From Bacteroidales bacterium (GTDB lineage Bacteria; Bacteroidota; Bacteroidia; Bacteroidales; UBA932): a stretch of 48,503 nucleotides of DNA. Positions 42,027 through 48,503 of this stretch are shown here, in pieces (positions within the stretch are counted from its first letter, which is position 1; the number at the start of each line of letters is the position of its first letter). The translations under genes were made by a program, and so were the position numbers. Where the stretch lies: assembly GCA_024402025.1 (NCBI GenBank), contig JAKSJY010000002.1, positions 1-48,503 on the forward strand, written 5' to 3'. The notes under the pieces are model-generated. The model ran no database searches and was not told the origin of the DNA. It saw nothing but the letters and a program-made list of their open reading frames with translations.

Positions 42027-44468
42027 ATGAAGCTTTCTTACAATTGGCTCAAGGATTATCTCAAGTGTGATTTGACTCCGCAGCAGATCGCCGATGCGAT
42101 GACTGCAATAGGAATAGAGGTGGATTCCCTCGAGGAACAGGAGGTCATCGAAGGTGGGCTCAAGGGCGTCGTTGTCGCCGAAGTCCTCACTTGCAATCCG
42201 CATCCGGACAGCGATCATCTGCACGTTACCACCGTCAATGACGGTTCTCAGGAGCCGCTTCAGGTGGTATGCGGCGCGCCCAACGTCGCCGCCGGTCAGA
42301 AGGTGCTTTTTGCGCAGCTCGGTGCGGTGCTCCCCGGTGATTTCAAGATAAAGAAATCCAAGATACGCGGGATAGAGAGCTTCGGAATGATTTGCGCCGA
42401 GGATGAACTCGGCATAGGGACCAGCCACGAAGGCATTATGGTGCTTCCCGCTGATGCAAAGGTCGGGACCTGCGCAAAGGACTATCTGCATATCGAGACC
42501 CAGGCGGTGATCGAGTATGAAATTACCGCAAACCGCGTGGACGCCGCATCACATTGGGGTGTGGCACGCGACCTGTATGCCTGGATGAAACTTAACGGAA
42601 TTCCCTGCGAGCTTTCGATGCCTGCAGTGGATGCGTTTGCCGAGGGTGAAGGAAAGGGACTTGACGTGGACCTCCAGGCTCCCGACGGGGCTCCGAGGTA
42701 CTGCGGCGTGAACATCGAGGGCGTGAAGGTCGGTCCTTCGCCTAAGTGGCTTCAGGACAAGCTCTCCGCTATCGGATCCAGGCCCATCAACAATATCGTG
42801 GATATTTCCAACTTCATTCTTTTCGAACTCGGACAGCCTCTGCATACTTTCGATGCCGACAAGGTCAGCGGCGGAAAGGTGATAGTAAGGCGTGCCGCCG
42901 AGGGTGAGGCAATCCGCACCCTGGACGGCGTGGACCGCAAACTTAAGGCAAGCGATATGGTCATCGCCAATGCCGACGGCCCTATGTGCATAGCCGGAGT
43001 GTTCGGAGGCGAGGAGAGCGGAGTTACTGACAATACCGTGAACGTGTTCCTCGAAAGTGCGTATTTCGATCCGGGCAGCATACGCAAGACCAGCAAGGGC
43101 CAGCAGCTCCAGACGGATGCGTCATTCCGCTATGAGAGAGGCTGTGATCCGGAAATCACCCTGTATGCCCTCAAGCGCGCCGCGCTTCTCATCTGCGAAC
43201 TGGCCGGAGGAAAAATCAAGGGCTGCATAATCGAGAGATATCCTTCACCCATCGAACGCAGGACCATCGAACTGGATTATGACAGGATCCAGGAATTCAT
43301 AGGCCAGGAGATAGGTGCCGAAAAGATGGATACGATACTTGAGGCTCTCACCTACGAGTTTGTCGGTAGGCAGGGCTCGAAAGTCACGGTCAAGGCGCCA
43401 AGCTATATGGTGGACGTTTATCGCGAGTGCGCTGTCATAGAAGAAATCCTCCGTATCTACGGATATGACAACATTGCCCTTCCCAAGCATATGAAGATGT
43501 CCGTCAATGCTACTCCGCCTCCCGAGCCGGAGGCTGTCCGCAACAGCATCTCCGATTTCCTTTCGGCCAACGGTTTCTCCGAAATAATGAACAATTCGCT
43601 CACAAAGGCGGATTACTATACAAAACTCAGGACCTATCCTGCCGGGAACTGCGTGCATATTGTCAACCCCTTGAGCCAGGACCTCAATGTCCTTCGCCAG
43701 ACCCTCATCCTCGGAGGATTGGAGGTGGTGGCATACAATATCAACCGCCAGACAGGATCGATGAAGCTGTTCGAGTACGGTTCCGTATATCAGAGAATTC
43801 CCGAGAAGACCTCCGAGACCCTCGAGGGCTATGAGGAGCACCAGTGCTTCACCCTTATGCTCACGGGCTCTACCGAGAAGTCCTGGAAGGATGCGGTCCG
43901 CAAGACCGACTATTACCAGTTGAAGGGTTATGTCGAACTGCTCCTCCGCCGTTACGGCGCCGACATCTATCAGATGTGGACCGAGCCGGCTCCCTCCGAC
44001 ATCTTCTCGGAGGGTATAGTCTACAAGCTTCCCGGACAGGGCAGGGTGCTTGCCACAATGGGGACGGTTGCCCCTTCGCTGGCAAGGAATTTCGGCATCA
44101 AGCAGAACGTATATGCCGCTGAAATCAACTGGCAGGTTCTCTTCGAACTTGTAAAGCGCGACAAGGTTGCGTTCCGTGAACTTCCCAGATTCCCTGAGGT
44201 CAAGAGGGACCTTGCCCTCCTGCTCGACGAGTCCGTAAGCTATGCGGACCTCCGCGTATGTGCCTTCAAGCAGGCGAAGAAGGTTCTCAGGAACGTGACG
44301 CTCTTCGACGTCTACCGCGGAGACAAGATTCCGGAAGGCAAGAAGCAGTATGCCTTGAGTTTCGTGCTCCAGGATATGGAGAAGACCCTTACCGACCAGG
44401 ATGTGGAGAACGTGATGTCCAAGCTTCTGGACTGCTTCAAGAACCAGTTCGGAGCCCAGCTCAGGTAA
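42027..44468 (+). CDS. pheT: phenylalanyl-tRNA synthetase beta subunit
   Basis: 813 residues; partner of PheS, which is not in this window. An N-terminal tRNA-binding (EMAP-like) domain (about 40-150; NPHPDSDHLHV), B3/B4 editing domain, B5 domain, catalytic-like core (RYGADIYQMW) and the C-terminal anticodon-binding FDX-ACB domain (RFPEVKRDLALLLDE, LFDVYRGDKIPEGKKQYALSF) are seen in order. It follows ftsY by six bases. The separation of pheT from pheS is normal in many Bacteroidota. Confidence 0.95.
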   Translation: MKLSYNWLKDYLKCDLTPQQIADAMTAIGIEVDSLEEQEVIEGGLKGVVVAEVLTCNPHPDSDHLHVTTVNDGSQEPLQVVCGAPNVAAGQKVLFAQLGAVLPGDFKIKKSKIRGIESFGMICAEDELGIGTSHEGIMVLPADAKVGTCAKDYLHIETQAVIEYEITANRVDAASHWGVARDLYAWMKLNGIPCELSMPAVDAFAEGEGKGLDVDLQAPDGAPRYCGVNIEGVKVGPSPKWLQDKLSAIGSRPINNIVDISNFILFELGQPLHTFDADKVSGGKVIVRRAAEGEAIRTLDGVDRKLKASDMVIANADGPMCIAGVFGGEESGVTDNTVNVFLESAYFDPGSIRKTSKGQQLQTDASFRYERGCDPEITLYALKRAALLICELAGGKIKGCIIERYPSPIERRTIELDYDRIQEFIGQEIGAEKMDTILEALTYEFVGRQGSKVTVKAPSYMVDVYRECAVIEEILRIYGYDNIALPKHMKMSVNATPPPEPEAVRNSISDFLSANGFSEIMNNSLTKADYYTKLRTYPAGNCVHIVNPLSQDLNVLRQTLILGGLEVVAYNINRQTGSMKLFEYGSVYQRIPEKTSETLEGYEEHQCFTLMLTGSTEKSWKDAVRKTDYYQLKGYVELLLRRYGADIYQMWTEPAPSDIFSEGIVYKLPGQGRVLATMGTVAPSLARNFGIKQNVYAAEINWQVLFELVKRDKVAFRELPRFPEVKRDLALLLDESVSYADLRVCAFKQAKKVLRNVTLFDVYRGDKIPEGKKQYALSFVLQDMEKTLTDQDVENVMSKLLDCFKNQFGAQLR

Positions 44469-45128
44469 ATGAAGCGTCGTACCGCCATATTTGTTCTGGC
44501 ACTTTCCGCCATCCTTGCGCTTGTCTCCTGTGAGCGTAGGGCAAGGGTCATTCCGGCTGACAAGCTGACGGACATCTATGCCGACATTTTTATGGCGGAC
44601 CAGTGGGCCGGCAGGGACTACGGCACGAGGCGCCATTCCGACACCACCCTTCTATATGAGCCTATCTTCAACCGATACGGCTATACTACAAAGGACTACT
44701 ATGCCAGCGTGCATTATTATCTCGAGAAACCGGACAAGTATTCCAGGATCCTGAAACGCGCCGCCGACAAACTTGACCGTGAAAGGTCCGCGCTTGAAAA
44801 AATAGAGGAAAAGGTCAGGAACAGGCCGCATTTCCAGCCCTACAGGAGGATGGAATTCAGAGCCGACTCCCTCCTTGCGAAGGATACGTCCATCCTTTGG
44901 AACGAGCCTGTCATAGTTGTCGATTCAATTGTGGTGGATTCAATTGTTGTGGATGAGCCGGACACCGTGATGATAGATACCGTGTTAATTGATACTGTTA
45001 GACACCATGCCAGAAAAAAAGATTCTCTTGGAGTGCTTCGGCGCGATGGATTTGACGACGCTCCACTCAAACGACACGAACCTGTCCGTAAAAGAGCTGA
45101 TGGAGAAGGTGAAGAGACTTGGGACTGA
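44469..45128 (+). CDS. DUF4296 lipoprotein
   Basis: 219 residues as the frame stands. Lipoprotein signal with lipobox LALVSC (Cys21), then the DUF4296 helical core (about 27-115; ADKLTDIYADIFMADQW, YGYTTKDYYASVHYYLEKPDKYSRILKRA). A Val/Asp-rich tail with DSIVV repeats follows. The last about 40 residues are basic (RKKDSLGVLRRDGF..) and are read over the deoC start in another frame, so the functional protein probably ends near residue 180 and the original stop codon was lost. It begins directly after the pheT stop (TAAATG). Function of DUF4296 is unknown. Confidence 0.78.
   Translation: MKRRTAIFVLALSAILALVSCERRARVIPADKLTDIYADIFMADQWAGRDYGTRRHSDTTLLYEPIFNRYGYTTKDYYASVHYYLEKPDKYSRILKRAADKLDRERSALEKIEEKVRNRPHFQPYRRMEFRADSLLAKDTSILWNEPVIVVDSIVVDSIVVDEPDTVMIDTVLIDTVRHHARKKDSLGVLRRDGFDDAPLKRHEPVRKRADGEGEETWD
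44922..44951 (+). repeat. 15-bp tandem duplication in the DUF4296 gene
   Basis: GATTCAATTGTGGTG and GATTCAATTGTTGTG stand head to tail and encode two DSIVV units. They are followed by drifted VDEPDTVMIDTVLIDTV. One base differs between copies, so the duplication looks recent. Confidence 0.75.
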
Positions 45129-45789
45129 GTTCCCCAACTATCCTCTTCCCGCTTCCGTATGCGTTTTTTCGAATTTCGCTTCCGTCGTCAGGGACAACCG
45201 TCCGTCTCCCGACGTGCACGTGACAACCGTTTCGGCCTGTTTCCCTACATCCCAGAGTTTTCTTGAGGTGAAGTTGCGCGAGGTCGAACTGTCTATCGGG
45301 AACGGCGCCGAGGAAATCGATATTGTACTTGCCCTCAACAGTTTCCTTGGAGGGGAGAAGGACAAGGCGGCGGAGGAGATCAAGGCTGTCCGCAAGGTAT
45401 GCGGCAATGGAGTGATACTCAAGGTTATATTGGAGACCGGACTGTTGAAGACACCGGAGCTCATTTACGAAGCCTCGATGCTGGCAATGCGCAGCGGTGC
45501 GGATTTCATAAAGACTTCAACCGGTAAGGTGGATGTCAATGCGACTCCCCAGGCCGCCCGCGTCATGTGTACGGCAATCAGGGATTATTATGCCGAGTCC
45601 GGACGGAAGGTAGGATTCAAGGCGGCGGGAGGCATCTCTACAGCTGAAGATGCGCTGCAGTACTATGAAATCGTCCGTGAGATTCTTGGGGAGCAGTGGC
45701 TTGGAAAGAATCTGTTCAGACTCGGGGTCAGCAGACTCGGGAACTCCCTTATGTCTGCCATAGAAGGGAAGGAGATCAAATTCTTCTGA
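45007..45789 (+). CDS. deoC: deoxyribose-phosphate aldolase
   Basis: Cleaves 2-deoxyribose 5-phosphate to glyceraldehyde 3-phosphate and acetaldehyde (nucleoside salvage). 260 residues from ATG 45007 (MPEKKILLECFGAMDLTTL). The catalytic Schiff-base Lys lies in DFIKTSTGK and the second Lys in GFKAAGGI. It ends SRLGNSLMSAIEGKEIKFF, as in Bacteroidota DeoC, but lacks the N-terminal extension of about 45 residues seen in many of them. Its first 122 bases overlap the DUF4296 frame. A TTG at 44989 would add only six residues. Confidence 0.93.
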   Translation: MPEKKILLECFGAMDLTTLHSNDTNLSVKELMEKVKRLGTEFPNYPLPASVCVFSNFASVVRDNRPSPDVHVTTVSACFPTSQSFLEVKLREVELSIGNGAEEIDIVLALNSFLGGEKDKAAEEIKAVRKVCGNGVILKVILETGLLKTPELIYEASMLAMRSGADFIKTSTGKVDVNATPQAARVMCTAIRDYYAESGRKVGFKAAGGISTAEDALQYYEIVREILGEQWLGKNLFRLGVSRLGNSLMSAIEGKEIKFF

Positions 45790-45816
45790 ATCTTATTGAA
45801 CATAAACGTTTATCAT

Positions 45817-45838
45817 ACGGCTGCCAATCGGCGGCCGT
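45817..45838 (+). terminator. hairpin after deoC, abutting the next promoter
   Basis: ACGGCTGCC (45817-45825) pairs with GGCGGCCGT (45830-45838): nine pairs including one G-T, with an AATC loop, followed by TTATCTTT. It could terminate deoC transcription. It also fills the space just upstream of the -7 box at 45840, so it may be an operator instead. Confidence 0.5.
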
Positions 45839-45839
45839 T

Positions 45840-45847
45840 TATCTTTG
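45840..45847 (+). promoter_or_regulatory. -7 box (TATCTTTG) of the HELAH lipoprotein gene
   Basis: TATCTTTGC lies two bases after the hairpin stem (45817-45838) and 21 bases before the ATG at 45869. No -33 TTTG is evident at the usual distance. Confidence 0.55.
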
Positions 45848-45868
45848 CTGCAACAAAAGCTATGAAAA

Positions 45869-47455
45869 ATGAAAAAACGATTTCTTGTTTGTGCGCTTGC
45901 GTTGTCTGCGGCAGCCTGCACGCCTTCCGGATTCAATGCGGAACCGGGTGGCAACGGATTTGATGAAAGCGCGTCCGCTCTCGACGAGATCATTCTCGGG
46001 CGGCAGCTCGAAGACCCTTATGAGGTGTCGAATATGGCCGAAGCGCTCAAGTCCCTGTATCCTACGAAAGCCGGACGGACGGAGATAACCGCGACCGACA
46101 GGTATGTCCGCTTCCTTCCCGCGGATGATGCAGATATGCAGAGACTGCTGGAAGCCGGGGTGGAAATGCTCGACCATCCCGTGGACTTCGAGATACTGCG
46201 CGAAGGCGACTACTATCACGACCCGTCCGTTCCGGATGGGAAAATCACCTGGCAGTACGGGGTTGTCCCGTTGGATTTTGACCCTCCTGCCGGAATCCTT
46301 TGCGAAGAACTCCACGAATGCTTCCTGATAGACAACGCGCCTGATGTAAAGGCCGCGGGTGGGGATATCGACTGGGAGGCTGTTGAAAGGGAGTCTTTCC
46401 GCCTGACAGGTAACGGGTCTATGGTAGTCCCGCAGGCCAAGGCCGGCCAGACGAGCGGAGTTCCTTGCGGAAGGATATCCATAATGGACGAGGACTACGA
46501 TCCGGAGCCCATAGGCGTTCCAGGGGTGAAAGTCAGCTGCAATGTGTTCGTGAAAATGGCCACCGCCTATACGGACGAGCGGGGATATTACAAAATGTCC
46601 AAGGAATTCAACTCGGATTTGAGATACCGTATCGTGTTTTCCAACAGGAAGGGATTCAATATCGGCTTCAATCTTATTCTTGTCCCGGGTTCCGTCTCCA
46701 CTCTTGGAAAACACGGACCGGAAGGCTGCGACGTGACGATCGATGGAGCAAAGGACGGGGCGCTTTTCCGCAGGGCTGTCGTAAACAACGCGGCATACGA
46801 CTATTACTCCAGCTGCAAGTCCTCCAGCGACGGAAACATCAAGACCCCTCCGGCCAACCTTAGGATATGGATATTCCCGTTCATGTCGAGAAGCTGCGCC
46901 CCGATGTTCCAGCAGGGGGTGATTATCAACTCCGACCTGGTGACGACTCTCCTGGGAAATTACACATTCCTAATAAAGATGTTCCTTCCGGATGTCATCC
47001 TCGGTGTCAACGGGTGCAATGACTACGCATCCCTCTACCGCAGGGCAATCCACGAATTGGCTCATTCCAGCCATTACATGCAGGTGGGAACGGATTACTG
47101 GGAGACTTATTTCTACCATTTCGTCTCCTCCTGGATAAGTTCCAGCGGCGTCACTTACGGAGTCGGCACGGAAGAGAACCACGGATATTGCGAGGTGTCC
47201 GAGATGTGGGCGTACTATATGGAAAATGCCTTCCATCGGGACAGATATCCGGATTCCTACAGGTTCGAGGGAACTTCCTACTGGTTCTATCCCCAGATTT
47301 TCATGTATCTGGATGAAAAGGGTGTGAACAGGTACAGGATATTCCGCGCGCTTACCTCCGACGTGCACGACAGGGATATACTGAAGGCCAAACTCTCCAG
47401 CCTTTATCCCGAATGCAAGACAATAATAAACGAGGCTTTCATCAGATATAACTGA
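45869..47455 (+). CDS. lipoprotein with gluzincin-like metalloprotease motif (HELAH)
   Basis: 528 residues, not recognised as a named family. Lipoprotein-like signal (MKKRFLVCALALSAAAC, lipid Cys17). A middle region resembles carboxypeptidase-regulatory or Ig-like repeats (about 212-260; GVPGVKVSCNVFVKMATAYTDERGYYKM). The C-terminal third carries HELAH at 395-399 in a helix (RRAIHELAHSSHYM) and, about 43 residues later, CEVSEMWAYYMENAF (E442/E445), which could supply the third zinc ligand of a gluzincin. The active fold is an inference. It is followed by a DUF3575 barrel after seven bases, suggesting a two-component envelope unit. Substrate unknown. Confidence 0.7.
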   Translation: MKKRFLVCALALSAAACTPSGFNAEPGGNGFDESASALDEIILGRQLEDPYEVSNMAEALKSLYPTKAGRTEITATDRYVRFLPADDADMQRLLEAGVEMLDHPVDFEILREGDYYHDPSVPDGKITWQYGVVPLDFDPPAGILCEELHECFLIDNAPDVKAAGGDIDWEAVERESFRLTGNGSMVVPQAKAGQTSGVPCGRISIMDEDYDPEPIGVPGVKVSCNVFVKMATAYTDERGYYKMSKEFNSDLRYRIVFSNRKGFNIGFNLILVPGSVSTLGKHGPEGCDVTIDGAKDGALFRRAVVNNAAYDYYSSCKSSSDGNIKTPPANLRIWIFPFMSRSCAPMFQQGVIINSDLVTTLLGNYTFLIKMFLPDVILGVNGCNDYASLYRRAIHELAHSSHYMQVGTDYWETYFYHFVSSWISSSGVTYGVGTEENHGYCEVSEMWAYYMENAFHRDRYPDSYRFEGTSYWFYPQIFMYLDEKGVNRYRIFRALTSDVHDRDILKAKLSSLYPECKTIINEAFIRYN

Positions 47456-47462
47456 ACTGACT

Positions 47463-47984
47463 ATGAAAAACTTCCTTTTGATTTTCCTGATGATGCTTCT
47501 GTTCTGTCAGGGAACCTCAGCCCAGCAATTCGCCCTTTCCACCAATGCGGCGAGTTGGGCTGACGGCCTGACATTGAATTTGGATGCGTCCTATGCCGTA
47601 GCCAGGCACTGGAGTATCGAGGCGGGCGCCCGCTACAATCCCTTTACTGCAAGTTCGAAGCAGCGGGCGTTCGATGTCGGGGCCAGGTTCTGGCCCTGGT
47701 ACACCTATTCCGGATGGTGGATGTCATCGCACGCAAAATATCAGGAGTACAGCCGCACCCTTTCCAGAACCTATGAGGGAGACAGGGTGGGCGGAACCCT
47801 GGCCGCCGGGTATTCGAAGATGCTTGGAAAACATTTGAACCTTGATATGGGTCTGGGAGTATGGGGAGGCTATGAAACCTTCCGCCAATACAGATGCGAG
47901 ACTTGCGGGAGCATTCTGGACAGCGGAGCCCGCTACTTCATCCTTCCCGATGAGATCATCCTATCCCTGACATACGTTTTCTAG
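47463..47984 (+). CDS. DUF3575 outer-membrane beta-barrel protein
   Basis: 173 residues. Signal peptide MKNFLLIFLMMLLFCQGTSA, then alternating short strands (FALSTNAASWADGLTLNLDASYAVARHW, SIEAGARYNPF) and a C-terminal aromatic residue (SLTYVF), all typical of small outer-membrane barrels of the DUF3575 family. A CETC motif lies about 30 residues before the end. DUF3575 proteins often accompany fimbrial operons in Bacteroidota, but no fimbrillin gene is seen here. It pairs with the HELAH lipoprotein upstream. Confidence 0.82.
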   Translation: MKNFLLIFLMMLLFCQGTSAQQFALSTNAASWADGLTLNLDASYAVARHWSIEAGARYNPFTASSKQRAFDVGARFWPWYTYSGWWMSSHAKYQEYSRTLSRTYEGDRVGGTLAAGYSKMLGKHLNLDMGLGVWGGYETFRQYRCETCGSILDSGARYFILPDEIILSLTYVF

Positions 47985-47986
47985 AG

Positions 47987-48166
47987 GCGCTTTGGCCGGC
48001 GGCTGGTGCCTGCGCGGCAGAAGCTTTTGCCGTCAAGGACGGGAAGTTCGTATATGTCGGAGACAAGGACGGAGCCGCAGCCTTTATCAGGGAAGGGGAA
48101 AGCGAAATCGTCGATTATTCTGGTGAAGGGCTTGTAATTCCCGGGTGCACCGAGGGTCACGGACAT
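47987..48166 (+). pseudogene. remnant of a YtcJ-type amidohydrolase N-terminus
   Basis: Starting just after the DUF3575 stop, one frame reads EAFAVKDGKFVYVGDKDGAAA and then LVIPGCTEGHGHP. This is the N-terminus of metal-dependent amidohydrolases, including the HxH metal motif. There is no start codon, the signal peptide and the first strand are missing, and homology ends after GHGHP. The rest of the protein (usually over 500 residues) is absent, so it is a decayed fragment. Confidence 0.6.
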
Positions 48167-48296
48167 CCGGCCTGGTGTGGAATTCACGGGCTCCGAGCAG
48201 GTGCTGATCTATACGATATACGGTGCCAGCGATGCGCAGATACGTTCCATTGCCGATGATATCATCATTTCTCTCGAGCAGGGGAATGGAAGTTAG
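48138..48296 (+). pseudogene. C-terminal fragment of an unidentified protein
   Basis: A different frame is open from 48138 to a TAG at 48294 and reads VTDIRPGVEFTGSEQVLIYT then IYGASDAQIRSIADDIII. It looks like the end of a real protein but has no start and is not recognised. It joins the amidohydrolase remnant within about 48138-48180, consistent with a deletion that fused two genes. Confidence 0.4.
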
Positions 48297-48307
48297 AAAA
48301 ATATTAG

Positions 48308-48315
48308 TATATTTG
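48308..48315 (+). promoter_or_regulatory. -7 box (TATATTTG) of tRNA-Leu
   Basis: TATATTTGC lies 17 bases before the mature tRNA-Leu 5' end, a usual distance with a short 5' leader. No clear -33 TTTG. Confidence 0.6.
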
Positions 48316-48332
48316 CATTCCTATCCTATAAT

Positions 48333-48415
48333 GCGCGGGTGGCGGAATGGTAGACGCGCTAGTTTCAGGAGCTAGTGGGGCAACACCTGTGTGAGTTCGA
48401 GTCTCATCTCGCGCA
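48333..48415 (+). tRNA. tRNA-Leu (CAG)
   Basis: Acceptor GCGCGGG (48333-48339) pairs with CTCGCGC (48408-48414) with one G-T. The D-loop contains GG, the anticodon stem CTAGT/GCTAG closes TTCAGGA, giving CAG (leucine), and the class II variable arm and T-loop (TTCGAGTC) are present. CCA is not encoded. tRNA-Leu 3' ends are known targets for Bacteroidota integrative elements such as NBU1. Confidence 0.93.
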
Positions 48416-48422
48416 CGAATTT

Positions 48423-48465
48423 AAATTCCAACTGCTTAACAATCAGGCAGTTGGAATTTTTCTTT
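48423..48465 (+). terminator. terminator after tRNA-Leu
   Basis: AAATTCCAACTGC (48423-48435) pairs perfectly over 13 bp with GCAGTTGGAATTT (48447-48459), with an 11-base loop, followed by TTCTTTT. Strong rho-independent terminator. Confidence 0.88.
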
Positions 48466-48469
48466 TAGA

Positions 48470-48490
48470 TTTTTGGCGACTTTTTGGCGA
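48470..48490 (+). repeat. short direct repeats downstream of tRNA-Leu
   Basis: TTTTTGGCGA occurs at 48470-48479 and again at 48481-48490, separated by one C. Direct repeats just outside a tRNA 3' end suggest integrase arm sites or element-end sequence. The window ends 13 bases later, so no integrase can be seen. Confidence 0.55.
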
Positions 48491-48503
48491 GATAAAAAAT
48501 TTA

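Noticed and set aside
1-48503. CRISPR array, IS element, rRNA or prophage genes
   Set aside because: No regularly spaced repeats, transposase motifs, rRNA conserved segments or phage structural genes were seen. The only mobile-element hint is at the right edge.

Overview
The window looks like a chromosomal segment of a Bacteroidales bacterium (phylum Bacteroidota). The evidence is repeated -7 promoter boxes of the form TAnnTTTG, a complete Bat (Bacteroides aerotolerance) operon, Bacteroidota-style lipoproteins (DUF4296, DUF4434), a DUF3575 outer-membrane barrel, a ParC of Bacteroidota type, pyruvate phosphate dikinase and an OmpA with an Ala/Glu-rich coiled coil. Most of it is core genome. 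No IS element, CRISPR array, rRNA or prophage gene is visible. The right edge looks like an integration hotspot.

Layout. 1-275: three tRNA genes (Gly cut by the edge, Tyr, Thr) on the minus strand behind their own promoter. 346-3596: minus-strand operon of a radical SAM protein, a HAD phosphatase and dxs. 3650-4693: a NamZ-type exo-muramidase, abutting stop to stop with an MFS permease. 4694-7997 (minus): an rRNA/tRNA methyltransferase, a short AroE, SSB and the permease. 8076-8381: a small secreted protein of unknown function. 8378-11622 (minus): recJ-lysS. 11680-14936 (minus): an SGNH esterase translationally coupled to a GH89 alpha-N-acetylglucosaminidase.

15058-30205 is a nearly gapless run of 14 plus-strand genes: ExbB-ExbD-TonB energy transduction, RluB with a repetitive N-terminal tail, Era, ParC, AroK and the Bat cluster (MoxR, DUF58, a DUF4381-like membrane protein, BatA, BatB, BatC and a BatD-BatE fusion). 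OmpA follows from its own strong promoter and ends at a bidirectional terminator shared with the truA-folC pair on the minus strand. folC and a PurL-derived pseudoenzyme-like gene diverge from promoters whose -7 boxes are two bases apart.

34590-45789 (plus): pyruvate phosphate dikinase, a DUF4434 lipoprotein, the two-subunit NfnAB transhydrogenase, FtsY, PheT, a DUF4296 lipoprotein and DeoC, the last two overlapping by about 120 bases. 45869-47984: a lipoprotein with a zinc-protease motif (HELAH) next to a DUF3575 barrel, the best candidate for an uncharacterised envelope system. 47987-48296: remnants of two unrelated genes joined together. 48333-48415: tRNA-Leu(CAG), a strong terminator and two short direct repeats, suggesting a past or present integration site.

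Two themes run through the window. Many -7 boxes lie only 5-14 bases upstream of the start codon, which points to leaderless or near-leaderless mRNAs. Genes are packed tightly, with ATGA and TAATG couplings, abutting or shared convergent stops and one large same-strand overlap. Gene calls rest on motif recognition by eye; no database search was run.
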